Source: Zygnema circumcarinatum
Lineage: Eukaryota > Streptophyta > Zygnematophyceae > Zygnematales > Zygnemataceae
Reading direction: 5' to 3'
Assembly: GCA_037447605.1 (NCBI GenBank)
Contig: CM074822.1
Coordinates: 577,784-606,812 of the forward strand
Length of the DNA: 29,029 bases
The position numbers and the translations under genes were made by a program. Below, in pieces: positions 9,659 to 17,846 of this stretch; the first letter of the stretch is position 1, and each line of letters starts with the position of its first letter. The notes beneath the pieces were generated by a model. That model was not told the DNA's origin and searched no databases. It saw only the letters and a list, made by a program, of their open reading frames with translations.

Positions 9659-10432
9659 TCAGCAAGTAACAGAGAACTGCGAGTTTCTGTTCGACGAAAT
9701 CATTGAAGGGAGCTGCTGATGAGTGAGTCCACATCTTTGCGACGAAGCTCCCATTTTCGAGCTCCCAACACTCAAAACCGTGTAACCTTTCACCTCCTTC
9801 AAGAACACCTTTGGAGTAGGAGGGATCCCTCTCTTGCTGACAGGCACTTGAGGAGGAAGCCCTCGAAGCAGGCGGCTCTTTTCAAGGGGAGGAGACCGAG
9901 CAAGCTCGCTCCGCTCGTTCACTGCCCCCCTCTCCCTCTCCATCTCCCTCTCCCACTCCTCCCTCTCTCTCTCCGCCTTCACCTTCTTAGGCTCGCGAGG
10001 CTCGATGGGTCGAATCTCTACCACCCCCCAAGTCACCCTCTTCTTTGCTCTCCGTCTCCCGCTCAGCTCCGAAGCCAAGGCGGATCGCAGACAGCCTCTG
10101 GCACCCGGAAAGGTCCGCGTCCGCCATGAATCCCTCTCCCACTGCGCCTCCCTGCCCTCCTCCTCCGCCTTCAGATCCATGGCGGCCTGGGCCTGCATGT
10201 CCGCCGGGTCCCTCAGTCCTTCAATTGCCACGCGCCACTTGTCATTCATCTCCGCCACCAGCCACTCCATGCGGTCCATCTCCACCGGCAGCGCCACGGG
10301 GATGAACTCGTCCTCCATGTCCTCTGCGACCTCTTGGGCCTCCACCGCCTCCGCCTCCACACACTTCCCCATCCGCCATAGCCACTCGGCTCTCATGCTC
10401 TCTTCCGGCCCCTCTCCTCTGTATGGCGCCAT
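9659..10432 (-). CDS. Uncharacterised 257-residue protein with KKRVTW PP1-docking motif
   Basis: I do not recognise a catalytic or named domain. The N-terminal 100 residues are acidic and probably helical (E/A/M-rich, e.g. EAEAVEAQEVAEDMEDEF). Residues 130-135 read KKRVTW, a textbook RVxF docking motif for protein phosphatase 1, in a typical setting (CLRSAL... then basic residues). A charged E/R stretch (154-169) and a proline/basic segment follow (PPQVPVSKRGIPPTPK). The start at 10432 follows a GA-rich leader and fits the context GGAATTATGG. No intron is needed. A fragment of this gene is duplicated in inverted orientation 1.3 kb away (8674-8736), which shows the region has rearranged. A PP1-binding regulatory role is an inference from the motif alone. 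Confidence 0.6.
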   Translation of the reverse strand: MAPYRGEGPEESMRAEWLWRMGKCVEAEAVEAQEVAEDMEDEFIPVALPVEMDRMEWLVAEMNDKWRVAIEGLRDPADMQAQAAMDLKAEEEGREAQWERDSWRTRTFPGARGCLRSALASELSGRRRAKKRVTWGVVEIRPIEPREPKKVKAEREREEWEREMERERGAVNERSELARSPPLEKSRLLRGLPPQVPVSKRGIPPTPKVFLKEVKGYTVLSVGSSKMGASSQRCGLTHQQLPSMISSNRNSQFSVTC

Positions 10433-10436
10433 AATT

Positions 10437-10570
10437 CCCTCTCCCTCTCTCTCTCTTCTTCTTCTTCTCTCTCTCTCTCAGTCTCTCTCTCTCTCTCTCC
10501 CTCTGTCTCTCTCTCTCTCGCTCCCTCTCTGTCTGTCTCTCTGTCTCTCTCCCTCTCTATTCCTCTCGCC
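10437..10570. repeat. CT/GA microsatellite in the 5' leader of the minus-strand gene
   Basis: CTCTCT/CTTCTT/CTGTCTCT units on plus, read as GA repeats on minus directly upstream of the ATG at 10432. GA-rich leaders are common in plant 5' UTRs. The opposite-strand frame 10005-10802 is antisense to the gene plus this repeat and is not called. Confidence 0.8.
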
Positions 10571-10636
10571 TTTTCGAGCTCGTCGTCAACCTGAGAGAGT
10601 CTTCCCTTCCGAGGCCCCTAATATGGTGGCGGAACC

Positions 10637-11507
10637 CGTACGGATTCGTACAATTTCCGACTGTACGAACAGCCAAACGGATGTCGGCGGCCTCAAGCCT
10701 GTCCCTCGAGTCCCCTCCTCAGAGGGGACGTACGAACCGTACGGCATGTACGGTTCGGCCGGCTCGGCGCGCGGAATAGGTGGCACGAGCCGGGCGGTTT
10801 GACCGAGTCAATAGGCTCTGGAAAACGACAAAACTGGGGCCGAAATGGGCCGGAATGAGCAGCCGGAAAATGACAAAACTGGTCGGCGGAGGGTCGCTCC
10901 CATTGGCCCAGAGGGGCGTACGAACGGCGGCGGGGGGCCGAACTTTGACCGGTATTCGGCGGCTCCGGGTTTTGCGGGAGGAAGAGGTAGGGTTGGGGTG
11001 ACGTCAATTAGGTTTCTGGTGACGTTAGTTAGGAGGCGGTTCAAGATTTGGGACGTTATAGCAGAATCTTTTGGGGAACGGTAGGGTGTACGGCGTTTTG
11101 TCTTTTATAGCATGCGGGGTAGATTTCTGTACGAATGAGTTGTCTTTTAGAGACTGGAAGCTCCCTCGGTTGTACGAACTGTTGTAGGCCGTTCAATCAT
11201 AAGACGCATAAAACGATTATTGGGATAGCTGGAGCGGAGCGTATTTTCCACGTGGATCAATGGGTGGCGAGCTTGAGTCGCGCAATTGGATTCTGGATTT
11301 TTCTAATTGGATTTCTGTACAGTCACTTTTGAACACGTGTATTGGTACCGTACGGTCCATCGCTGCCGAATTCGCAGATTTCGTAGAGTCATGCTTGAAC
11401 ACGTGTATTGGTACTGTACGAACCACCGCCGTCGGATTCTCCGTACCTTATACTGTAGATTGATGTCGGTTGTCGTTAGCGTTAAAGCATGCCCTGTCGT
11501 CCGTACG
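10637..11507. promoter_or_regulatory. Cluster of GTAC palindromes
   Basis: I count 17 GTAC tetramers in about 870 nt, many as CCGTACGG, TGTACGAA or TCGTACAA; about 3-4 would be expected by chance. GTAC is the core bound by plant SBP-box (SPL) factors, including the copper-response factors SPL7/CRR1. TTCGTACAA near 10645 fits the extended SBP consensus TNCGTACAA. The region also has TGACGTCA near 11001. It lies upstream of the minus-strand gene at 10432. Function is inferred. Confidence 0.4.
11329..11420 (+). repeat. 26-bp direct repeat with G-box and GTAC
   Basis: TTGAACACGTGTATTGGTAC then YGTACG occurs at 11329-11354 and 11395-11420, 66 bp apart, differing by one base. Each copy pairs an ACACGTGT G-box with two GTAC cores, so it looks like a duplicated regulatory module. 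Confidence 0.7.
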
Positions 11508-11780
11508 GACATTTCTGTCTGTAGCGCAAGGAAGCGCACGCGTGTTTGTCGTATAAGGGAAAGAATTGGCTTTCGATGAAGCTGCAACTGGCAGTCACTG
11601 ACAGTCCAGATTCGGTCCTTTGTTCCTTACGAAGATTTTCCAGAAAATCAGCGAATGGGAACACGCCACGTAAGTGGTGTAATGACGTGGCGAGCAGCCA
11701 TTGGTGTATGCTTCTCCATCGTAGACAATTTTAACTGTCGCGAATCGGGTCGGTGCCGGGATTCGGACTAAGAGCATCCT

Positions 11781-12211
11781 CGGAGCGAACTAAAAATCTG
11801 GAAGGGTCAGAAAGGACAGGAACAGTATCCCGAGCGGTCAGAAAGATTCGCTCCACAAGAAAGATTTGCGTCTCGGGCACCAGCCTGGCTCGCTCTCATT
11901 CGTCTAGCTGTCATCGGATTTTTTTTCACCTGCCCAAGAATTCTGTCCGAAAACAATCCGGAGCGAACTAAATATCTCCGGAAAGCTCCCCTTCCAGCAC
12001 GCGCAGAAAATATCAGAAATTTTAGATTTTTGTGACCCACGTGGCGGCCGCCGGATAGAGGATTTCCACTGACTTTCACGAAATTTCACGATTTTTGAAG
12101 CGCGCTGATTGGCTTTCAGGAAAAAGTCCAGATTCTTCCGAATCTGTAGCTGTCTCAAGATTCGCCTCGGGATCGAATTCCGGGCGGACACATTTTCGGA
12201 GCGAACTAAAA
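11781..12211 (+). repeat. Three dispersed copies of CGGAGCGAACTAAA
   Basis: CGGAGCGAACTAAA occurs at 11781, 11959 and 12197. AGATTCGC(T)C-type words and TCGGG words recur between the copies, which suggests a loose repeat module of about 180-240 bp. No coding frame across the region is convincing. Confidence 0.55.
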
Positions 12212-12539
12212 ACAAAAATATCTCGTCGACAAGCGGGAGAATCGGGACAGGAGGGAATCTAATCTGTGGTTCGGATCGAAGGGATATTTACGCCCAATCA
12301 TGGTATGCCATGTCAGGATTTGTGTACACGTGGAGTTTCACTATTGGGACACGTGGTTTTGCGTGTGTCCCTAATGGATCTCGCCCTAAAGATCTTGTCA
12401 AGTGGTTGGATATTTGTTGCCATTGAGCAATGTCTGGTCGAGAACAATTGACGGCCGGCGGCCGCTTGTAGACCCGAGTCGTGTTGTTGTTGTTGTTTTT
12501 GGGCCTAGAAGCAAGTTTCATTCATGGCTTCATACTTTC
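12212..12539. other. Unannotated sequence
   Basis: Mixed sequence with ACACGTGG words near 12326 and 12349 and a GTTGTTGTTGTT run near 12482. I see no supported gene. Confidence 0.35.
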
Positions 12540-12875
12540 GTCCATAAGTCAATGTTTGTACCCATTCCTCGTGGTTCCTTCCCCATATTGTGGTTGTTAG
12601 CCATGTTGTCCATTTCATGCAATCACCATTGCGGGATCAATGCAGGAAAGTATGGTTCATTTCTCCATCCTTTCGTCCATCGGTCAATGTGTGATCAATT
12701 TATCGTGGTCCTTATCCCATGTTGTTGATGCTGTTCATGCACATGCGAGACCAATGCCAATCCTATTCTCCTAGGTCCTCTGTGACCAATTCCTCGTGGT
12801 TCCTTCCCCATGCTGTTGTTGTTGTTCATGCTACAGAACATGCCATCGCCATCGCGAGATCAAGGGATGTGATGC
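12540..12875 (+). repeat. Dispersed repeat, copy 2 (three or four degenerate tandem copies)
   Basis: The module TTCCTCGTGGTTCCTTCCCC...TGTTGTTGTT...CATG...CATCGCCATCGCGAGATCAA recurs near 12565-12650, 12675-12765 and 12770-12870 with variable decay. It is the same family as 3186-3292 and 16697-16812. Confidence 0.6.
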
Positions 12876-13117
12876 ATGGGGGCCTGGTGGGGTGGGGGCC
12901 GTACAGCATGGGGCCCCCATGCCTCCCCATGAGCCCTCGTGACGATGTCATGCATGCATAGCCCCATGGTCGCATGGGCGCAAAAAAATAGGGCTACGCT
13001 CGTTAGGGTTAGCTCAGGAAAGGCAGCTCAGGAAGAACTGTTTTCGTTCTTTTCTTTTGTTTTTGTTGTTAAAGAGTTTCTAATCTCCGGCGCAAGAGTT
13101 TCCTGCAACGTGCAGAC

Positions 13118-13149
13118 AGGAGGAGGAGGAGGAGGAGGAGGAGGAGGAG

Positions 13150-13219
<70 letters not shown>
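13118..13219. repeat. (GGA)n(GA)n microsatellite in the 5' leader of the AlkB gene
   Basis: About twelve GGA units pass directly into about 32 GA units ending four bases before the start codon at 13224. The longer open frame beginning at 12939 simply reads through it (GGGG then ERERER). Confidence 0.85.
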
Positions 13220-13221
<2 letters not shown>

Positions 13222-13223
13222 GC

Positions 13224-15825
13224 ATGAGGAGGGAGGGAGCATGCAGCGAGCGGGCAGCAAAGAGGAGGAAGGCGTGCAGAGCAGAAGATGGAAGTGCTTT
13301 CGGAGAATGCCCTCTATGCCAAGTGTGGCTCCCTGTCTGTATGAAGTTTGTTGGATGATGTATGACGTTTTTTGTTCAAAACTGAGTGAGGAATGAGTCC
13401 TGATGATGATGGAGGTTGACGATTGAAGCTTTCAAACTTCAAAGACTTGTAGCATTGTATGTTCAATGTAGATATTGTGCCAGGATCACGGTTGGGATTA
13501 GTTTGAAAGTTTGAAGCATCAAGTTCTGGAGGAGGTGCATAGGGCTCTTAGAAATGCCATCGTCTATCTTGTCTCTTTATTTGAACCGTGGAGTCCAAAT
13601 AAAGCACGAAAAGGCTCCAATGGTGTCCTCTCAATGCCCTGTTTTTTATTTCTCTTTTCGCAGGCTACAATTGCGTTGGTACATATTAACTATCATATCG
13701 ACAATGTATGTTCTCTAACGTCTCGAACTTCTGATGGTGCATTGAGCATCATCGCAGAAGTGAGAGCACCTCTGAATGCAATGGCACCTTCGGGCACGAC
13801 ATTGAAACCAATCAACTCGAGCTTGGTTGAAACCTCTGAAAATTTTAAAAAGCTAGAGAGGTCTGAAAACGTCAACAATATTGGAGAAACAGAGGAGACA
13901 GATTTTAGCAACTGCTCACATGACCATGAACGAAAACCATCTTTCCTTGAGAGCAGTCTTCATGCACCGACATCGTTTATTTTGCAACGGGAAGTGTCCC
14001 AGTTGCCAGTTAATTCGAATGCAAAGCTGCAGAGAGACTCCAATATGCCAGATGGGGGTCAAAGCTGCCTCTCTGAATGCTCCTCCTCCCTCTCACGGAG
14101 CCTCATCGAAACTGCAGGCACTGACGGATTGGATGGAGCGGCTTCTAACTGGCCTCTACTGCACGATTGCAGTATAGGAGAAGTTGAAAATGTGGGATCG
14201 AAGACAGGCAGAGGAAATTTTAGTACCGGATTGCCGAAAACATTGGAGATAACAAATGAGATGAGCGGTAATCCTGACAAGCATGTACGTAGAGCCTTCA
14301 TGAATCTTGCGAACAAGATTGAGCTCAAAGCCCCCCAGGGTCTGGAGGTACTGGAAGATTTCATTACAACACAGGTGGGGGCTCTTTTGTGACCTTTCGC
14401 TCTCTCCACTTTCACTGTACTCTCCCTCATCTCTCTCTCTCTCCTGAAATGTCACCATCTCTCCTCTTTCCCTGTTCCCTCCCTCCTCTCTCTCTCTCTC
14501 CCCCCCTCTCTCTCTTCTGAACTTTCACTCTCTTTCCTCTTTCTCTGTTCCCTCCCTCACTCTCCCTCGCTCCCCCTCTCTCTTACTCTCTCGTTATCTT
14601 TCTCCTTCATTGCAGTTGAATGTGTTTAGATCGCCATTTTGAAGCGGTTTGAAAAGGTTCGTCGTTCCTGTGTTGTGAATCCATTCTTCGTCCGACCCTT
14701 TGCTTCGTCCTTCGCTTCAGGAAGAAGAATTTCTCCTCTTATGGCTTGATTCGGATCAGAGGCATCCTTGGAAGCCTTCTCAGTTCAACGGAACGCACAA
14801 CAGCAAAGCATGGGGCGTTGTTACCGACCTCCGTCGAAGGTAACAACTCTCAGACTGCTCTGTGTGAACATGTGCTATGCCTTCCTGTTTCACAGCATAC
14901 ATTCAAGCATACTTCTCATGCTCAGCAAGCTCCCACATTTAAAAAGTTCGGGAATGCCAATTTCATTGTTCTTATCATTAAAGTACACTCCATTCTTCTC
15001 CTTCCCAGTTCAGATATGGATATGTGATGGCAGGAGGGTAACAGGAGTAGTACATCCCATGCCAAACTCCTTGGAGCCCTTCATTCTCCGAATGCAACAG
15101 AAAGTTGAGAGGTTGTGCCACTTTGAGCCCAACGATGCGAATGCGATGGATTATTGGACTTCCAAAGGGCATTGGCTCAAACCTCATGTGGATGACCGAC
15201 AGGTACACCTTAACATCAATCAAATGTATCTTGACATGGGTTGACAGAGGGGATCGAGAGAGAGAGTGACAAGAGAGAGGAAGACAAAGCAAGCTCCTCC
15301 TCTTTGAGATCATGGATGCCAATGAACATTCAAGCAACATCTTACAAGCTCTGTTAGTTGTCAATTCAAGAGTCAGTTTAATGTACTCAGATGTAAACGC
15401 ATACTGGTTTTTGCGAGTGTTTGGCAGCTTTCAGGAGAGGTGCTGGTGAATCTTAGTCTTTCGGGTCGCTGTTTCATGACATATGAGAGGCAGACGGGAC
15501 GAAAGGAGAAGTATCGCGTGCTCTTAAAGCCGCGCTCTCTGCAGGTATGCCGCATCATGCTCGGAGTCCTGATTCAAATATATTCAAAATAAAATGGGCA
15601 TGGCTTCCCCCATCGATCTCTGCATTGAACATTATGTAAATCTGCGTCAATTGGGCTCTAGTGGAGTTAAGCTTTCAGCTTTCCTAATTACAAATTTGGT
15701 GACTTTCGACTGCTCAGATCTTGGCGGGGCCGAGCCGGTACAGCTTCACGCATGCCATATATAATGAGGACTTTCTTGATTCTCGTCGAGTTAGCCTCAC
15801 ATTCCGCCAAACTCTTGTGCGATAA
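13224..15825 (+). CDS. UBZ4 zinc-finger / AlkB-type 2-oxoglutarate dioxygenase, six exons, 440 aa
   Basis: AlkB-family enzymes oxidatively demethylate nucleic acids or proteins using Fe(II) and 2-oxoglutarate. Exons: 13224-13322, 13664-14374, 14721-14839, 15034-15202, 15428-15544, 15718-15825. All join in frame at GT-AG borders. Exon 1 carries a basic AAKRRK, possibly nuclear. Joining exons 1 and 2 creates a Rad18/FAN1-type UBZ4 finger: C29, C32, H44 and C49, spacing C-x2-C-x11-H-x4-C with INYHID before the last Cys. UBZ4 fingers bind ubiquitin. Residues 50-250 look disordered. The AlkB core starts near GLEVLEDFI. Iron ligands are H361 and D363 (HVDDRQ) and H417 (FTHAIYNED); the 2-oxoglutarate arginines fit RxxxxxR at 429/435. 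The junction before exon 4 is the least certain: acceptors at 15008 and 15013 also exist, but only 15034 keeps the frame. Substrate unknown. Confidence 0.88.
14395..14605. repeat. CT-rich tract inside AlkB intron 2
   Basis: CTCTCT/CCCTCC sequence on the sense strand within intron 14375-14720. Two similar blocks (TCTCTCTCT...CTGAA.TTTCACT...CTCTTTC) suggest a local duplication. Confidence 0.7.
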
Positions 15826-16129
15826 AAGGTCGTCCTTCCTTCCAGGACTTAGCCTGATCACGTGCCGACCTTCTAAACGAAAAAGCGGCTGACCTCATTG
15901 ATGGCTGAAATGACAAAGTTCTCAATTCCCATCTTACAATTTACGATTCATAATAACATAACGTCATTATACCATCATCAAAATTAGCAGTCCCCACAAG
16001 ATGTAGCCCCCTCCTATTGTCTCAACTACGAGTTTCTCCTGTCCTGCCAGGATAGGCTCCTCAGAGCCACCCATCTCATCCGCCATGCAAATGGCAATCT
16101 TTAAGGGTGATTGATACTGTTGGCAAAAG
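15826..16129. other. Intergenic sequence after the AlkB gene
   Basis: No gene is supported here. An AATAACATAA-type A/T-rich stretch at about 15949-15962 could belong to the 3' end of the transcript, but no clear AATAAA is visible. Confidence 0.35.
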
Positions 16130-16579
16130 TCAGTTATTATGATTAGACTTAGCATGCGGCCCTTTGTTGTTCCGAGCTGCCTGCCGCCCATGACAGCAAC
16201 ATTCTTGCACAAGTGATCGCAGACGGCCGCGAATTTCGCTCTTCGTTATTTCACAGAAAGGCGCTGCTTCAATTGCACACCTTATGATGGCAAGAATCTC
16301 GCTATGTGAGAGGGAACATCCCTCCATCCCTCTGGGCAAAGCTGTCGAAATCGCTCCAAGTTCTTCGGGCACATGTGGTCTAGAATAATCCAGAGGCCTA
16401 AAAACTGGTCTATGCCCATACCATTGGTGGTGCGCGAAAGCTGGAACCGTGTGCGCATAGACAAGTGCCTCCATGGAATCCTGAAGAGCGTAATGTCGTC
16501 TAGACCAAGGCTGAATCTTCCAGAAGAAAGCTTTCACCACCTCCCTGACTGGGTCCCTAGACTCAGCAAGTGCGTTCAA
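16130..16579 (-). CDS. Unidentified 149-codon open frame, possibly an exon or gene relic
   Basis: I do not recognise this protein. The frame stays open upstream of its first ATG for another 20 codons or so (it reads PRTFLYTGDLVDKLSSSL), which looks like protein-coding sequence, with mixed residues and no repeats. Downstream it continues through VREVVKAFFWKIQPW and a C-terminal SEIRGRLRSLVQECCCHGRQ. No domain, signal peptide or membrane segment is evident. It sits between two well-supported converging genes, with a dispersed repeat on its 5' side. It may be an exon of a degraded gene or a chance frame; confidence is low. Confidence 0.25.
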   Translation of the reverse strand: MNALAESRDPVREVVKAFFWKIQPWSRRHYALQDSMEALVYAHTVPAFAHHQWYGHRPVFRPLDYSRPHVPEELGAISTALPRGMEGCSLSHSEILAIIRCAIEAAPFCEITKSEIRGRLRSLVQECCCHGRQAARNNKGPHAKSNHNN

Positions 16580-16696
16580 TGAGCTTGATAGCTTATCGAC
16601 AAGGTCTCCCGTGTATAGAAAGGTCCTTGGAGGCTGCAGCTATCCTGCGAAATGCACAAGATCCCAGTTGTGACGAACCATGCAAATGTTCCTTTT

Positions 16697-16812
16697 TTTC
16701 CTTTGTGCTTGGGTCATTTGAGACCAGTTCCTCGTGGTTTCCCATGCTGGTTTTGGCCATGTACATTTGATGGCATCATCGCCATCGTGAGATCAATGCC
16801 ACTTCCCTCCCT
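16697..16812 (+). repeat. Dispersed repeat, copy 3
   Basis: This is the closest match to copy 1 at 3186: TTTGTGCTTGGGTCATTTGA, GACCAGTTCCTCGTGGTTTC, CATGTACATTTGATGGCATC, GCCATCGTGAGATCAATGCC, then CTCCCTC. The orientation is the same. Confidence 0.65.
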
Positions 16813-17090
16813 CATATGATACATTGTGTATATGCTATTGAAAAAGAAGTGGCATTGGTCTCACAACATTGTGCACCACATCACTTGGATTGCTGCAAAC
16901 AGTGTGCAGGCTCATCATGCGACATGTGGCAGTTCCCAACTCTGTGAAACACCCGCCCGCCTTTGAACGGAGCATGGAACGGGGAGCTGGCGATGTCCAG
17001 TTGCAAATTCCCAGACGGAACTCCCAGTCGAATTTTCCATGGAACGCTCTTGAAGAGTGGAACCGCGCGCATGCCCATACCCATGTCCAT
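16813..17090. other. Unannotated sequence
   Basis: Open frames on both strands (16869-17138 plus, part of 16881-17720 minus) run into the adjacent CATG-rich minisatellite. No domain is recognised. Confidence 0.35.
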
Positions 17091-17094
17091 CCCC

Positions 17095-17218
17095 ACAACC
17101 ATGTCCATGTTCATGTGACCATGTGCATGTTCATGTGACTGTGTCCATGTTCGTGTGACCATGTCCATGTTCATGTGACCATGTCCATCTTCATGTGACC
17201 ATGTCCATGTTCTTGTGA
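17095..17218 (+). repeat. 20-bp minisatellite, six copies
   Basis: The unit CCATGTCCATGTTCATGTGA is repeated six times with single-base changes. The antisense frame (HEDGHGHMNMD-like peptide) is a by-product of the repeat. Confidence 0.85.
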
Positions 17219-17524
17219 ATATGCAGTTATTCATGCCACAAATTGCCACACATCCATTTAAAGCAGCATCAGGTCTCAAATGGTTCAGACGATGTGGCAC
17301 TGACATTGATCTGGCGATGGCTGCACCATGACACGTGTACATGGACAAAGGCAATGTGAATGAAGCAATGTGATCGGGCCACAGGTGATGATGATATATG
17401 ACAGAAAAGAAAACAAAAGGCTGTGAGCGGATCATCCCATAGCAGGACTCCCATGGCGACATCATCCTCTGCGCTTCCGCCATGGGAAGGCAGCAGCCAG
17501 GAGGCAGAGCTGCACATCGCCAAC

Positions 17525-17576
17525 TAATCCCAACCCTAACCCTAATCCTAACCCTAACCCTAACCCTAACCCAACC
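17525..17576 (-). repeat. Short interstitial telomere-like array
   Basis: CCCTAA units, seven or eight with one CCTAAT variant, i.e. TTAGGG on the minus strand. It lies about 270 nt beyond the 3' end of the pyrophosphatase-like gene. Confidence 0.8.
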
Positions 17577-17846
17577 CGCGTTGCAGTCAAAGCCTGCAAC
17601 TCTAAGAGCGCCATGACGACGTCTGTCTACTCCTTTCAGACAGCCTCGTCTTTCACTTCCCTCAACCCTCTCTACTTCTGCAGGACGCAGCAAAAGACAT
17701 CTCAGCGGACCAATGTTCAACGACCAATGTGAATTTCCGGAGGGGCATCATCATCGCCAACTATAAAAGAATGCAGGTTTGCTACAGCGATGCTTTTCAA
17801 CAACAAATGGCAAAGTCTCTATGCTGTCAATAACACTTGATATACG

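Noticed and set aside
10005-10802. A 265-codon plus-strand frame ending in SLSLSL repeats.
   Set aside because: It is antisense to the 9659-10432 gene plus its CT-rich leader, and the serine/leucine part is a microsatellite.
15009-15033. Acceptors at 15008 and 15013 for AlkB exon 4, giving RYGYVM or QIWICDG readings.
   Set aside because: With the phase-2 donor at 14839 both lead to a stop within ten codons. The acceptor at 15033 keeps the frame open to the end of the gene.
17525-17576. Considered whether telomere repeats mark a chromosome end.
   Set aside because: Short and interstitial, with normal sequence and genes on both sides. The same applies to the arrays at 2147 and 25704.
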